Below are positions 34,679-43,101 of a stretch of DNA of 47,887 bases, piece by piece. The stretch's first letter is position 1. Each line of letters opens with the position of its first letter. The notes under the pieces were generated by a model. That model was not told the DNA's origin. It saw nothing but the letters and a program-made list of their open reading frames with translations, and did not search any database. Source of the DNA: RGIG3528 sp963649295 (GTDB taxonomy: Bacteria; Bacillota; Clostridia; Lachnospirales; Lachnospiraceae). The DNA is taken from positions 1 to 47,887 of the forward strand of contig CAVJHK010000013.1 in the NCBI GenBank assembly GCA_963649295.1. The letters run 5' to 3'. Made by a program: the position numbers and the translations under genes.

Positions 34679-34968
34679 CATCGATCACAGCTGTTTTGAT
34701 TCTTGCGGGAATGTATATAGCAACGTTTGTTGCTTCGGTTACGGCATCGGAATTTAAGTCGAATATGTTTTTCGGCTGTCTGATACTTACTATAACGGTT
34801 CCGATAGTATTGTGGATTTTTATCGCACTTTACAAATATGCGCATAAAAATGACAATAACGAAATTTCGCTTTCCGAAATGCGCAAATATCATAAACGCA
34901 TAAAGAATGGCGAAGATACCGACAAAATAGCAAAAGAAATAGAAGAAAAATATAATATTTATGACTGA
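34663..34968 (+). CDS. Small two-helix membrane protein, unknown function
   Basis: 101 residues from a GTG start that overlaps the rarA stop by 16 bases; GGAGGAG lies 8 bases upstream of the GTG and supports it. Two hydrophobic helices (residues ~5-28 and ~35-58) are followed by a charged cytoplasmic tail of about 40 residues rich in Lys and Glu (EMRKYHKRIKNGEDTDKIAK). The tail looks helical and might bind protein or nucleic acid. I do not recognise a family. Overlap with rarA suggests co-translation. Confidence 0.7.
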   Translation: MAKRIASITAVLILAGMYIATFVASVTASEFKSNMFFGCLILTITVPIVLWIFIALYKYAHKNDNNEISLSEMRKYHKRIKNGEDTDKIAKEIEEKYNIYD

Positions 34969-35002
34969 TTTTTATATGACAAAAAAACAGGAGGAAAAAA
35001 CA

Positions 35003-35503
35003 ATGTCATTACTTGAAAACTGGAGAGGCGCTGCATACAACGAAAACGAATCAAAGGAAAAAAGCGAAAAACTCTGGACCGATTATTTTAAAGTGGAAGA
35101 AGGAATTTATAAGGAAATTCTTTCCGATCCCAAAAAGGAATATAAGGGCACGGTTTCGGAGCTTGCGGCGCATTTTAATGCGGATTTGAATATTTTTGTG
35201 GGATTTCTTGACGGTATAAACGATTCGCTTGTTAATCCCAATCCCATTGAAACGATGGATGAAAATACGGAAGTATGTCTTACCTTTGATCCCGAAAAGC
35301 TTTATTACAACATGGTTGAAGCGCGTGCCGACTGGCTTTACGGGCTTAAGGAGTGGGATGCGATTCTTACGGAAGAAAGAAGAAAAGAGCTTTACAGGGA
35401 ACAAAAGAAGTCGGGAACGGTTGTTGTCGGCAAAAAAGTCGGTAGAAACGATCCTTGCCCTTGCGGATCAGGTAAAAAATATAAATTCTGCTGCGGAAAA
35501 TAA
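35003..35503 (+). CDS. SEC-C motif protein
   Basis: 166 residues from the ATG at 35003, which has AGGAGG 8 bases upstream; an in-frame ATG at 34961 overlaps the previous gene and is less likely. The N-terminal ~130 residues are helical and acidic and without a motif known to me. The C-terminus ends RNDPCPCGSGKKYKFCCGK, the SEC-C zinc-binding motif (CPC...CC) also found at the end of SecA and in many small proteins. SEC-C binds zinc and mediates contacts with SecB or nucleic acid in known cases. The role here is unknown. Confidence 0.85.
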   Translation: MSLLENWRGAAYNENESKEKSEKLWTDYFKVEEGIYKEILSDPKKEYKGTVSELAAHFNADLNIFVGFLDGINDSLVNPNPIETMDENTEVCLTFDPEKLYYNMVEARADWLYGLKEWDAILTEERRKELYREQKKSGTVVVGKKVGRNDPCPCGSGKKYKFCCGK

Positions 35504-35512
35504 TATTTGTAT

Positions 35513-37015
35513 ATGGGTAACGGCAAAAAAAACAAAGATATCGAAAATGATATTTTTGACAAAAAGCGTCGTCCGCGGCATGAATTTTTGAAGGCTCTTA
35601 TTTTTGCGGTTGTGCTCGTGACAATTTCCGTTGTTGCAATTTATAATTTATTCTGGAACGATACCTGGAAAGTAACACAAACCGGAACGAACGAAAATAC
35701 ATCACAGCCCGGAACTGAAGACAATGCGGGAAATGCGAATAATACGGGAAATGCCGGAAGTGCCGGCAACGCACAGGACACCGGCAATCCCGATAGCGGT
35801 GAAATAAGTGCTGCCGAAGTTCTTACAATCGATTCCGAATATCTCGTTGGATTTACGGATACGAGAAGTACGTTAAAGAACATGCGGCTCTCGGGCTTTG
35901 ATACGTCAGAATACGGCGAAGAGGGCGATTTTGAAGCCAAAGGCATATATGCGGGACACTTGCAAAAGGATTCGTCGCTTTATGAAAACATCATCTGGCT
36001 TCATGATTCAACGGAACTCAATACGGTTGTTATCGATGTCAAGGACGATTTCGGATATATAACTTTTGACACTGATCTTCAAATCGTAAATGATCTGGGG
36101 CTTACGGCGCCTGATACGGGATATTATTATATAGCGGATATCGAAGAGCTCTTAAAAAGCCTTCATTCAAAAGGCATTTACTGCATTGCGAGAATAGTAT
36201 GCTTTAAGGAAACATATTTTACCGATTCGGGACTTGTGGTTGCTCATCCCGATTGGTTTATAAAAACAAAGGAAGGTGAAATATTCCGCGACAAATCCAC
36301 ACTGAACGGCGTTTCACGCCCCTATGCGTGGTTAAATCCATATAATACGGAAGCGCTTGAATATATCGTTTCGATAGCGGAATGTGCCGCCAAAGCGGGC
36401 TTTGACGAAATATGCTTTGATTATATGCGCACTCCGACGGATGCAAATTTGAGCAATCTTGATTTTGGACCGGATTCCGACAAATATACATTCTCGGAAC
36501 AGATTGCAAGATTTGTGCGTTATGCGTGCAATCGCCTAAAACCGCTTGGCGTATATGTAAGTGCCTCGGTTTACGGAATAACGATCGATTCTGTGACAGA
36601 CAGCGAGAATCTCGGTCAGGATTATGAAGCGCTCGCAAAATATTTGGATTATATATGTCCCATGGTTTATCCGTCACAATACGGCACCGATTACTGGCCG
36701 ATAGAAAATGTGGGTGAACATCCCTACGACCTTGTTTCGATGGAAATAAATGCGTCAAACAGGCGCTTAAAAAAAGTAAGTGAGGAAACGGGAGCGGATG
36801 CTGCCCGCTGTCGCCCCTGGCTTCAGGCATTCAGCGCAAACGGCTCAAAGTATGATTACGGCAAAATACGAATACAGGTTACCGCATGCAACGACAGGGA
36901 CGTTTACGGCTTTATGTATTGGAATTCTTCCGTATATTATGAACAGGAATATTTTTTGACAAAGGAAGAGGAAAGAGAGCAAAATAACAACAGAAAAATA
37001 AAATCCGAAAATTAA
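35513..37015 (+). CDS. Membrane-anchored putative glycoside hydrolase (DUF4015/GH-like TIM barrel)
   Basis: 500 residues from the ATG at 35513; a TTG six bases earlier is also possible and no strong ribosome site is seen, so the start is uncertain. A basic N-terminus and one hydrophobic helix (residues ~30-52) anchor it, followed by a Asn/Gly/Ala-rich linker (~62-95, low complexity, NTGNAGSAGNAQDTGN). The catalytic-type domain (~110-490) fits the putative glycosyl hydrolase family PF13200: KGIYAGHL, VIDVKDDFGYI, YCIARIVCFK, AGFDEICFDYMRTP and VSASVYGITIDS. Acidic residues at strand ends could be catalytic. The substrate is probably a cell-wall or extracellular polysaccharide, by position outside the membrane; this is inference. 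Confidence 0.82.
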   Translation: MGNGKKNKDIENDIFDKKRRPRHEFLKALIFAVVLVTISVVAIYNLFWNDTWKVTQTGTNENTSQPGTEDNAGNANNTGNAGSAGNAQDTGNPDSGEISAAEVLTIDSEYLVGFTDTRSTLKNMRLSGFDTSEYGEEGDFEAKGIYAGHLQKDSSLYENIIWLHDSTELNTVVIDVKDDFGYITFDTDLQIVNDLGLTAPDTGYYYIADIEELLKSLHSKGIYCIARIVCFKETYFTDSGLVVAHPDWFIKTKEGEIFRDKSTLNGVSRPYAWLNPYNTEALEYIVSIAECAAKAGFDEICFDYMRTPTDANLSNLDFGPDSDKYTFSEQIARFVRYACNRLKPLGVYVSASVYGITIDSVTDSENLGQDYEALAKYLDYICPMVYPSQYGTDYWPIENVGEHPYDLVSMEINASNRRLKKVSEETGADAARCRPWLQAFSANGSKYDYGKIRIQVTACNDRDVYGFMYWNSSVYYEQEYFLTKEEEREQNNNRKIKSEN

Positions 37016-37117
37016 CGGATTATTTAAGAAACCTATCATATTTTCCTGCGGGATTATATATAGAGCGGTAAAAATAAGCTCAAAAATTTAAACATATGTT
37101 TAATCGGGAAGTGATTT

Positions 37118-37146
37118 TTGACTACCTATAATTATGAAATTATGTT
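37118..37146 (+). promoter_or_regulatory. Candidate promoter of the DUF4349 lipoprotein gene
   Basis: TTGACT (37118-37123), 17-base spacer, TATGTT (37141-37146), in the 167-base AT-rich gap before the gene. The -35 is close to consensus; the -10 is weaker. Confidence 0.55.
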
Positions 37147-37182
37147 TATCGATGATTTTTTTAATCAACGGGAGGGTATGTT

Positions 37183-38235
37183 ATGGTTAAAAAGAGATTT
37201 ATTTGTGTTATTTTGGCATTGATTATTTTGTTTGCGTGCGGATGCGGTTCAAAAAGCTATTCCGGAAATTCGTATTATAATTCGGGCTACGCATATGATT
37301 ACTATGACGGAGACGGCTTTGCTCCTGCGGATTCGGTATTGGAAGCAGAGACAGGCACTTTGTATTCAAAGTCCTCGACGGGAAGCACATATAAAACAGG
37401 CTCCGTAATAGGTTCGTCCGGCGATGTGACTGACAAGGTTGTTGCGGGTGAGACGAGCACAAGCCGCAAGGTCATTAAGACTGCAGGCTTAAATATACAG
37501 ACGCTTGAGTTTGACCTGTTTATCCAGAGCCTTAAGGAAAAAATCGCAGAGTATGACGGATATATAGAAAATGCGAACGAATCCGGCAACAATATTTACG
37601 GAACAAGTACAAGAACGGCTTATTATGTAATAAGAGTGCCGGAAGAGAAGCTTTCGGGAATACTTTCCGCTGTCGGAAACCTCGGTACCGTTACATCAAA
37701 AACATACATTGAGGAAGACATAACACTTACTTATGTTGATGTGGAAAGCCGTATAAAAACACTTGAAACGGAAAGAGAAACGCTCCTCTCGCTTCTTGAA
37801 AAGGCGGGAAATCTTTCCGATATCATAAGCCTTGAGCAAAGACTTTCTGAAGTAAATTATGATATAGAATCATATACTTCAAGGCTTCGCACCTATGACA
37901 ACAAAATCACTTACAGTACGTTAAATATTAACGTTCAGGAAGTAAAGCAAATTACGAGAACGGTTGAAGAACCTCTTACGATGGGAGAAAGAATCACATC
38001 GGGCTTTAGTGAAAATATGCAAAATATTTCGGACGGAATACAAAATTTTATAGTATGGTTCTTTACATATATCGTAAATATTGTTTTCTGGTGCGTTATA
38101 ATTGCCGTATGCGTATTCCTTATCGTGAGATATACAAAAAAAAGACGTACGTGTAAGAAGAATAAATATTTGGCAGAGACAAAACAGGACAAAAAACAGG
38201 AAACAAATGAAACAAAGATGGACGATAACAAATAA
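37183..38235 (+). CDS. DUF4349 lipoprotein with C-terminal membrane helix
   Basis: 350 residues. Lipoprotein signal: MVKKRF, hydrophobic core ICVILALIILFA, then a lipobox-like CGCGS, so the protein is lipid-anchored outside. After a Ser/Gly/Tyr-rich spacer (~25-90) comes the DUF4349 domain: VIKTAGLNIQTLEFD, GYIENANESGN, RVPEEKLSGILSAVGNLGTV, then a coiled coil (~180-235) with TLETERETLLSLLEKAGNLS and YDIESYTSRLRTYDN. A hydrophobic helix near residues 285-310 (FIVWFFTYIVNIVFWCVIIA) and a basic tail end it. Function of DUF4349 is unknown. GGGAGG lies 8 bases ahead of the ATG. recJ overlaps its 3' end by 29 bases. Confidence 0.85.
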   Translation: MVKKRFICVILALIILFACGCGSKSYSGNSYYNSGYAYDYYDGDGFAPADSVLEAETGTLYSKSSTGSTYKTGSVIGSSGDVTDKVVAGETSTSRKVIKTAGLNIQTLEFDLFIQSLKEKIAEYDGYIENANESGNNIYGTSTRTAYYVIRVPEEKLSGILSAVGNLGTVTSKTYIEEDITLTYVDVESRIKTLETERETLLSLLEKAGNLSDIISLEQRLSEVNYDIESYTSRLRTYDNKITYSTLNINVQEVKQITRTVEEPLTMGERITSGFSENMQNISDGIQNFIVWFFTYIVNIVFWCVIIAVCVFLIVRYTKKRRTCKKNKYLAETKQDKKQETNETKMDDNK

Positions 38236-39943
38236 ACCGGGCGACGTGACGCAAGTTTCCCTTGAGCAGGGAATTCTCCCCGTAACGGCAAGAATTCTCT
38301 TAAATCGTAACCTTGACACAAAGGAAAAGCGGGATGTGTTTTTGCATCCCGCTGTTTCGGGTTTAAGGGACTATAAAATGCTTTTCAATGCGGAAAAAGC
38401 CGCAGAGATTTTAAAGACGGCGATTAAAGAAAACAAAAAAATACGGATCGTGGGTGATTATGACGTTGACGGAATTACGTCGACATATGTTCTGTATTCC
38501 TGCTTAACGGAACGTAATGCCGATGTTTCTTATTGTATTCCGAACCGTATTACGGACGGATACGGAATAAACAACAGAATTGTGGAAGATGCGCTTAACG
38601 ATAAAGTAAATGTGCTTCTCACATGCGACAACGGAATTGCTGCATTTGATACGATTAAATATGCGCGTGAACACGGAATGACGGTTGTGCTGACCGATCA
38701 CCACGAGGTGCCGTTTAAGGATAATGCTGAAATATTGCCGCCCGCGGATGTAATCGTAAATCCGCATCAAAGGGCGGAAACAAACGAATTTACCGGATAT
38801 TGCGGATGCGTTGTGGCAATGAAGGTTATGGAAGCAATGGGCGCGGATATCACAAAATGTCTTCCTTATGCGGCAATGGCAACCTTATGCGATGTAATGG
38901 ATCTGCGTGATGAAAACAGAACCATCGTGGTGCGCGGGCTTGAGCTCCTAAAAAAATCCGATGACATAGGATTAAATGCTTTAATTAATGCAAATTCACT
39001 CGAAAAAAAGGATTTAAACGCATATCATATCGGCTTTGTTGTGGGGCCGTGCTTAAATGCATCGGGAAGACTTGACACGGCGGAAAAAGCCTTAAGAATG
39101 CTTATTACAAAAGACTTATCGGAAGCGCAAAACCTTGCGGATGCACTTGTCGCACTGAATGCCGAAAGAAAAAAAATGACCGAAGACGGTGTAAAAAAAG
39201 CCGTTGAAATAATAGAAAATAACGGCTCGCCTGATCCTGTGATCGTTGTGCATGTGCCGGATTGCCATGAGAGCGTTGCGGGGATTATTGCGGGAAGAGT
39301 GCGTGAAAAATATGCAAGGCCTGCGTTTATTCTTACCGATTCGGAAGAATGTATAAAAGGCTCGGGGCGCTCAACCGAAAATTATTCGATGTTCGAAGAA
39401 CTGATGAAGGTGTCCGACTTATTTTTAAAATTCGGCGGGCATCCGATGGCGGCGGGACTTTCGATAGAACGCGGAAAAGTCGCCGAAATGCGTGAAAGAT
39501 TAAATAAAAATTGTACCCTTACCGAGGAAGATTTAAAAAAGCACGTAAAAATTGATGTAAAGCTTCCGTTTGAATACGTTTCGGAAAGACTTATTACAGA
39601 GCTTAATTACCTTGCACCGTTTGGAAAAGGAAACGAAAAACCGCTTTTTGCCGAAAAAAATCTGCATGTCGAAAGAGCGCTTTTGATAGGAAAAACCAAA
39701 AGAAAATTTCTTAAATTTAATTTTGAGAATGCCACGGGATACAGATTTACGGGAATTTATTTCGGCGACGTTGAAAGTATACGCGAAATGATTACGGAAA
39801 ATTTTGGGATAAACGAATGGAACAATATGTTAAACGGAAAACCGAACAAAGTTGTAATATCCGCAACCTATTTTCCGGAAACAAACGAATATAACGGATT
39901 TACTTCGTTGCAGGCAAAAATAGAAGATATGTATGTGTTTTGA
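38207..39943 (+). CDS. recJ: Single-stranded-DNA-specific exonuclease RecJ
   Basis: 578 residues, RecJ size. It digests single-stranded DNA 5'-3' in recombination and mismatch repair. DHH-family motifs: RIVGDYDVDGITSTYVLYS (motif I), LLTCDNGIAA, VVLTDHHEVPF (the DHH), and GPCLNASGRLDTAEKAL. The DHHA1 motif is KFGGHPMAAGLSIE, and a C-terminal OB-like part follows. The start overlaps the lipoprotein gene by 29 bases in another frame; ribosome site AAACAGGAAACA lies upstream. The RecJ in Firmicutes is often longer (about 780); this is the shorter form as in E. coli. murD starts about 15 bases after. Confidence 0.93.
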   Translation: MKQRWTITNKPGDVTQVSLEQGILPVTARILLNRNLDTKEKRDVFLHPAVSGLRDYKMLFNAEKAAEILKTAIKENKKIRIVGDYDVDGITSTYVLYSCLTERNADVSYCIPNRITDGYGINNRIVEDALNDKVNVLLTCDNGIAAFDTIKYAREHGMTVVLTDHHEVPFKDNAEILPPADVIVNPHQRAETNEFTGYCGCVVAMKVMEAMGADITKCLPYAAMATLCDVMDLRDENRTIVVRGLELLKKSDDIGLNALINANSLEKKDLNAYHIGFVVGPCLNASGRLDTAEKALRMLITKDLSEAQNLADALVALNAERKKMTEDGVKKAVEIIENNGSPDPVIVVHVPDCHESVAGIIAGRVREKYARPAFILTDSEECIKGSGRSTENYSMFEELMKVSDLFLKFGGHPMAAGLSIERGKVAEMRERLNKNCTLTEEDLKKHVKIDVKLPFEYVSERLITELNYLAPFGKGNEKPLFAEKNLHVERALLIGKTKRKFLKFNFENATGYRFTGIYFGDVESIREMITENFGINEWNNMLNGKPNKVVISATYFPETNEYNGFTSLQAKIEDMYVF

Positions 39944-39957
39944 CGAGAGGCTTTGTT

Positions 39958-41160
39958 TTGATAAAGGATATTTTCGAAAATAAAAAAATACTTATTTGGG
40001 GATACGGAAGAGAAGGAAAAGCATCCGAAAAATATATTAGGGAAAATTGCAATGTGAGCAAACTTGAAATATTTGAAGGCGATTTTTCGGATATCGAGCC
40101 CGCAAAATGGGATATGATTTTAAAGAGCCCCGGGATTTATATGAAAACCTTGCCACAAAACGTAACCTCCGAAACGGAAATTTTTTTAAACGAATTTGCG
40201 GATAAGACAATCGGAATTACGGGAACAAAAGGTAAAAGCACCACTTCAAGCCTTATGCATTCGGTGCTTACGGCTTGCAGAAAAAAAAGCATTCTTCTCG
40301 GAAATATCGGAAAGCCGTGCTTTGATTATATAAATGAAATCGACGATGATACTTATATTGTTTTTGAGCTTTCGTGTCACCAGCTTATGCATATAAAAAA
40401 GGCGCCCGTGTATTCTGTTTTTTTGAACCTTTATCCCGAGCATCTTGATTATTATGGGAATATTCATGATTATTTCGCCGCAAAGGCAAATATTGTTTTA
40501 TGTCAAAAATCGGACGGAGTTTCGCTGATCGGCGAAAACGTGCCTGAAATCAAGTCAAGGTCGAAGCAGATAATTGTGAGAGATTCTGCGGAAAAAGACG
40601 ATATACGCTTACAGATCCCCGGAGAGCACAATAAGCTAAATGCGCTTTTTGTAAAAAAAATGGCGGAGGATGTGCTTGGGCTTCCCGATAATGAGGTTTT
40701 AAAAGGACTTTTTGATTTTAAGGGGCTTTCGCACCGGCTCGAATTTTTTGCGGAAATTGACGGCACAAGATATTATGACGATTCGATTTCAACGATTCCG
40801 GCATCTGCGATAAATGCGGCAAAAAGTATTCCGGATGCGGATGTAATTTTAATCGGCGGCATGGACAGAGGAATAGATTATTCGGTTCTTATCGATTTTA
40901 TGTATAAAAATACGAATATCAAATTCATACTTATGTATGAAACGGGAAAAAGAATTTTAAACGAAATAAAGGAAAAATATAAAGCGGTTCCGGAAAACAT
41001 TTATTCTGCGGAAGAACTTTTATCGGCGGTGAAATGCGCCAAAAAAATAAGAAGCAAGGGGAAAGCCGTTATTCTTTCGCCAGCCGCCGCATCATACGGA
41101 TATTTTAAAAATTTTGAGGAGCGGGGAGACAAATTTAAAGAGTACGTAAAGGAAATCTAA
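39958..41160 (+). CDS. murD: UDP-N-acetylmuramoyl-L-alanine:D-glutamate ligase
   Basis: 400 residues from the TTG at 39958, chosen because AGAGG stands 7 bases upstream; a TTG at 39940 would overlap recJ. MurD adds D-glutamate to the UDP-MurNAc-Ala precursor of peptidoglycan, using ATP. The P-loop is GITGTKGKSTTSSLMHSVL, then FELSCHQLMHI, LNLYPEHLDYYGN, and GLSHRLEFFAEIDGTRYYDDS followed by LIGGMDRGIDY, all of the Mur ligase set. The N-terminal domain is shortened relative to the usual ~450 residues. No other dcw-cluster gene lies nearby, so it is a displaced or second murD-like ligase; other Mur-like ligases are less likely given D..L(I)GG(M/K)D. Confidence 0.88.
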   Translation: MIKDIFENKKILIWGYGREGKASEKYIRENCNVSKLEIFEGDFSDIEPAKWDMILKSPGIYMKTLPQNVTSETEIFLNEFADKTIGITGTKGKSTTSSLMHSVLTACRKKSILLGNIGKPCFDYINEIDDDTYIVFELSCHQLMHIKKAPVYSVFLNLYPEHLDYYGNIHDYFAAKANIVLCQKSDGVSLIGENVPEIKSRSKQIIVRDSAEKDDIRLQIPGEHNKLNALFVKKMAEDVLGLPDNEVLKGLFDFKGLSHRLEFFAEIDGTRYYDDSISTIPASAINAAKSIPDADVILIGGMDRGIDYSVLIDFMYKNTNIKFILMYETGKRILNEIKEKYKAVPENIYSAEELLSAVKCAKKIRSKGKAVILSPAAASYGYFKNFEERGDKFKEYVKEI

Positions 41161-41186
41161 GCTTTGCCGGTAAGAGAAATTTAAGC

Positions 41187-41215
41187 TTGACAAAATAAAC
41201 TCTTTTATATAAAAT
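41187..41215 (+). promoter_or_regulatory. Sigma-A promoter of the glyS T-box transcript
   Basis: TTGACA (41187-41192), 17-base spacer, TAAAAT (41210-41215). Transcription would begin near 41222, right at the start of the T-box leader. Confidence 0.8.
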
Positions 41216-41221
41216 TCTCGA

Positions 41222-41460
41222 AAAGCATTGAAGAGGAAGTTTTTTTGCGGAAAGTATTTTCAAGAGAGCGGACGGCAGGTGTGAGTCCGATGCTTGGCAA
41301 AATAACGGCGCCTCGGAGCACTTTGTGATGAGCAAAGCGTTTGCCCCGCGTTAAGGGGAAATTAAGAGTAAGGCATAAAGCCTTGAATTTAGGTGGAACC
41401 ACGGACAATTGTTCGCCCTAAACAGAAAAAGAAGTGTTTCTGTTTAGGGCTTTTTTATTA
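41222..41460 (+). promoter_or_regulatory. T-box riboswitch leader, tRNA-Gly specific (specifier GGC)
   Basis: All T-box parts are visible: AGAGAG and the distal loop region ACGGCAGGTGTGAGTCC, the specifier GGC at 41307-41309 followed four bases later by CGGAGC, the T-box core AGGTGGAACCACGG at 41391-41404, and a terminator with 14 perfect pairs, GCCCTAAACAGAAA (41415-41428) / TTTCTGTTTAGGGC (41437-41450), then six T. The bulge TGGA pairs with discriminator U, the base of bacterial tRNA-Gly. It switches on glycyl-tRNA synthetase when uncharged tRNA-Gly builds up. Specifier, bulge base and downstream gene all agree. Confidence 0.97.
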
Positions 41461-41531
41461 TATAAAATTGCACGGCAATCCGTTCTTATCACAAACAGAA
41501 ACTTAAAACAAAAAAAGAAAGGACTATTATC

Positions 41532-42935
41532 ATGGCAGCAGAAAAATCAATGGATAAAATCATTGCGCTTGCCAAGAGCCGCGGCTTTGTATATCCGGGA
41601 TCGGAAATATACGGCGGACTTGCAAACACATGGGATTACGGAAATCTGGGCGTTGAGCTCAAAAACAACGTAAAAAAGGCATGGTGGAAAAAATTTATTC
41701 AGGAGAGTCCCTATAACGTAGGCGTTGACTGTGCGATCTTAATGAACCCTCAGACATGGGTTGCGTCAGGACACCTCGGCGGATTTTCGGATCCTCTTAT
41801 GGATTGTAAGGAGTGTCACGAAAGATTCAGAGCGGACAAGCTGATCGAAGATTATGCCGCAGAAAAGAATCTTACGCTCCCTAAGGCTGTTGACGCTTTT
41901 TCACAGGAAGAAATGAAAAAGTTTATCGATGACAACTTTATCTCGTGTCCCACATGCGGAAAGCACAATTTTACTGATATCAGACAGTTCAATCTTATGT
42001 TTAAGACATTCCAGGGCGTTACCGAGGATGCAAAGAATACGGTTTATTTGCGCCCCGAAACGGCACAGGGGATTTTTGTAAACTTTAAAAATGTTCAAAG
42101 AACATCGAGAAAGAAGATTCCTTTTGGTATAGGTCAGATCGGAAAGTCGTTCAGAAACGAAATTACACCCGGAAACTTTACTTTCAGAACGCGTGAATTT
42201 GAGCAAATGGAGCTTGAATTTTTCTGTGAGCCGGGAACGGACCTTGAGTGGTTTGGTTATTGGAGAGCATTTTGCAGAGACTGGCTTTATTCGCTCGGAA
42301 TCAAGGAAAATGAAATCAGACTTCGCGATCACGATCCCGAAGAGCTTTGCTTCTATTCAAAAGGAACAACGGACATTGAATTTTTGTTCCCGTTCGGATG
42401 GGGAGAGCTTTGGGGAATTGCCGACAGAACGGATTACGATCTTACCCAGCATCAAAATCTTTCGAAGCAGGATCTTACATATTTTGACGACGAAAAGAAC
42501 GAAAGATACGTTCCGTATGTTGTTGAACCGTCTCTCGGCGCTGACAGAGTAACGCTTGCGTTCCTTTGTGCGGCATATGATGAGGAAAACATAGGTACGG
42601 AGGAAGCACCCGATATCAGAACCGTGCTTCATTTCCATCCGGCACTTGCTCCGGTTAAGGTGGGCATCCTTCCTCTTTCAAAAAAATTAAACGAAGGTGC
42701 CGAGAAGATTTATTCCGAGCTTTCAAAGTATTATAACTGCGAATTCGATGACAGAGGAAACATTGGAAAGAGATATCGCCGTCAGGACGAAATCGGCACT
42801 CCTTACTGTGTCACCTACGATTTTGATTCGGAAAACGACAACATGGTTACGGTACGTGAACGTGACAGCATGAAACAGGAAAGAATTTTAATTTCCGACC
42901 TTAAAAAGTATTTGGACGAAAAGATGGCTTTTTAG
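41532..42935 (+). CDS. glyS: Glycyl-tRNA synthetase, alpha2 dimer type
   Basis: 467 residues, the single-chain class II GlyRS (not the alpha2beta2 GlyQ/GlyS form). It charges tRNA-Gly. Motif 2 is FRTREFEQMELEFF, motif 3 is EPSLGADRVTLAFLCAAYD, and TCGKHNFTDIRQFNLMFKT shows the conserved Zn/insert region with CxxC pairs (CKEC, CPTC). The C-terminal anticodon-binding domain begins about residue 370 (LAPVKVGILPLSKKL). AAAGGA lies 10 bases before the ATG. Expression is governed by the glycine T-box upstream; the 3' flank to 43033 shows no clear terminator. Confidence 0.97.
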   Translation: MAAEKSMDKIIALAKSRGFVYPGSEIYGGLANTWDYGNLGVELKNNVKKAWWKKFIQESPYNVGVDCAILMNPQTWVASGHLGGFSDPLMDCKECHERFRADKLIEDYAAEKNLTLPKAVDAFSQEEMKKFIDDNFISCPTCGKHNFTDIRQFNLMFKTFQGVTEDAKNTVYLRPETAQGIFVNFKNVQRTSRKKIPFGIGQIGKSFRNEITPGNFTFRTREFEQMELEFFCEPGTDLEWFGYWRAFCRDWLYSLGIKENEIRLRDHDPEELCFYSKGTTDIEFLFPFGWGELWGIADRTDYDLTQHQNLSKQDLTYFDDEKNERYVPYVVEPSLGADRVTLAFLCAAYDEENIGTEEAPDIRTVLHFHPALAPVKVGILPLSKKLNEGAEKIYSELSKYYNCEFDDRGNIGKRYRRQDEIGTPYCVTYDFDSENDNMVTVRERDSMKQERILISDLKKYLDEKMAF

Positions 42936-43033
42936 TCGTTCCTTTAAGTGTTTTCTTTTTTCACGGTTATCCTCAAAAATTTGAAACGGAAAGTATTATT
43001 TGCGGGCATAAGAATCGTCTGTTGATTTTTTTC

Positions 43034-43062
43034 TTGACAAGGTACAGGGTGACTGTGATAAA
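43034..43062 (+). promoter_or_regulatory. Promoter of ppdK with extended -10
   Basis: TTGACA (43034-43039), 17-base spacer, GATAAA (43057-43062) preceded by TGT, an extended -10 element. A start near 43069 would leave a ~33-base leader with AGGAGG before the ppdK ATG. Confidence 0.7.
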
Positions 43063-43101
43063 ATTAACAATTGCAATAAAGAATTACAGGAGGAAAACAA
43101 A

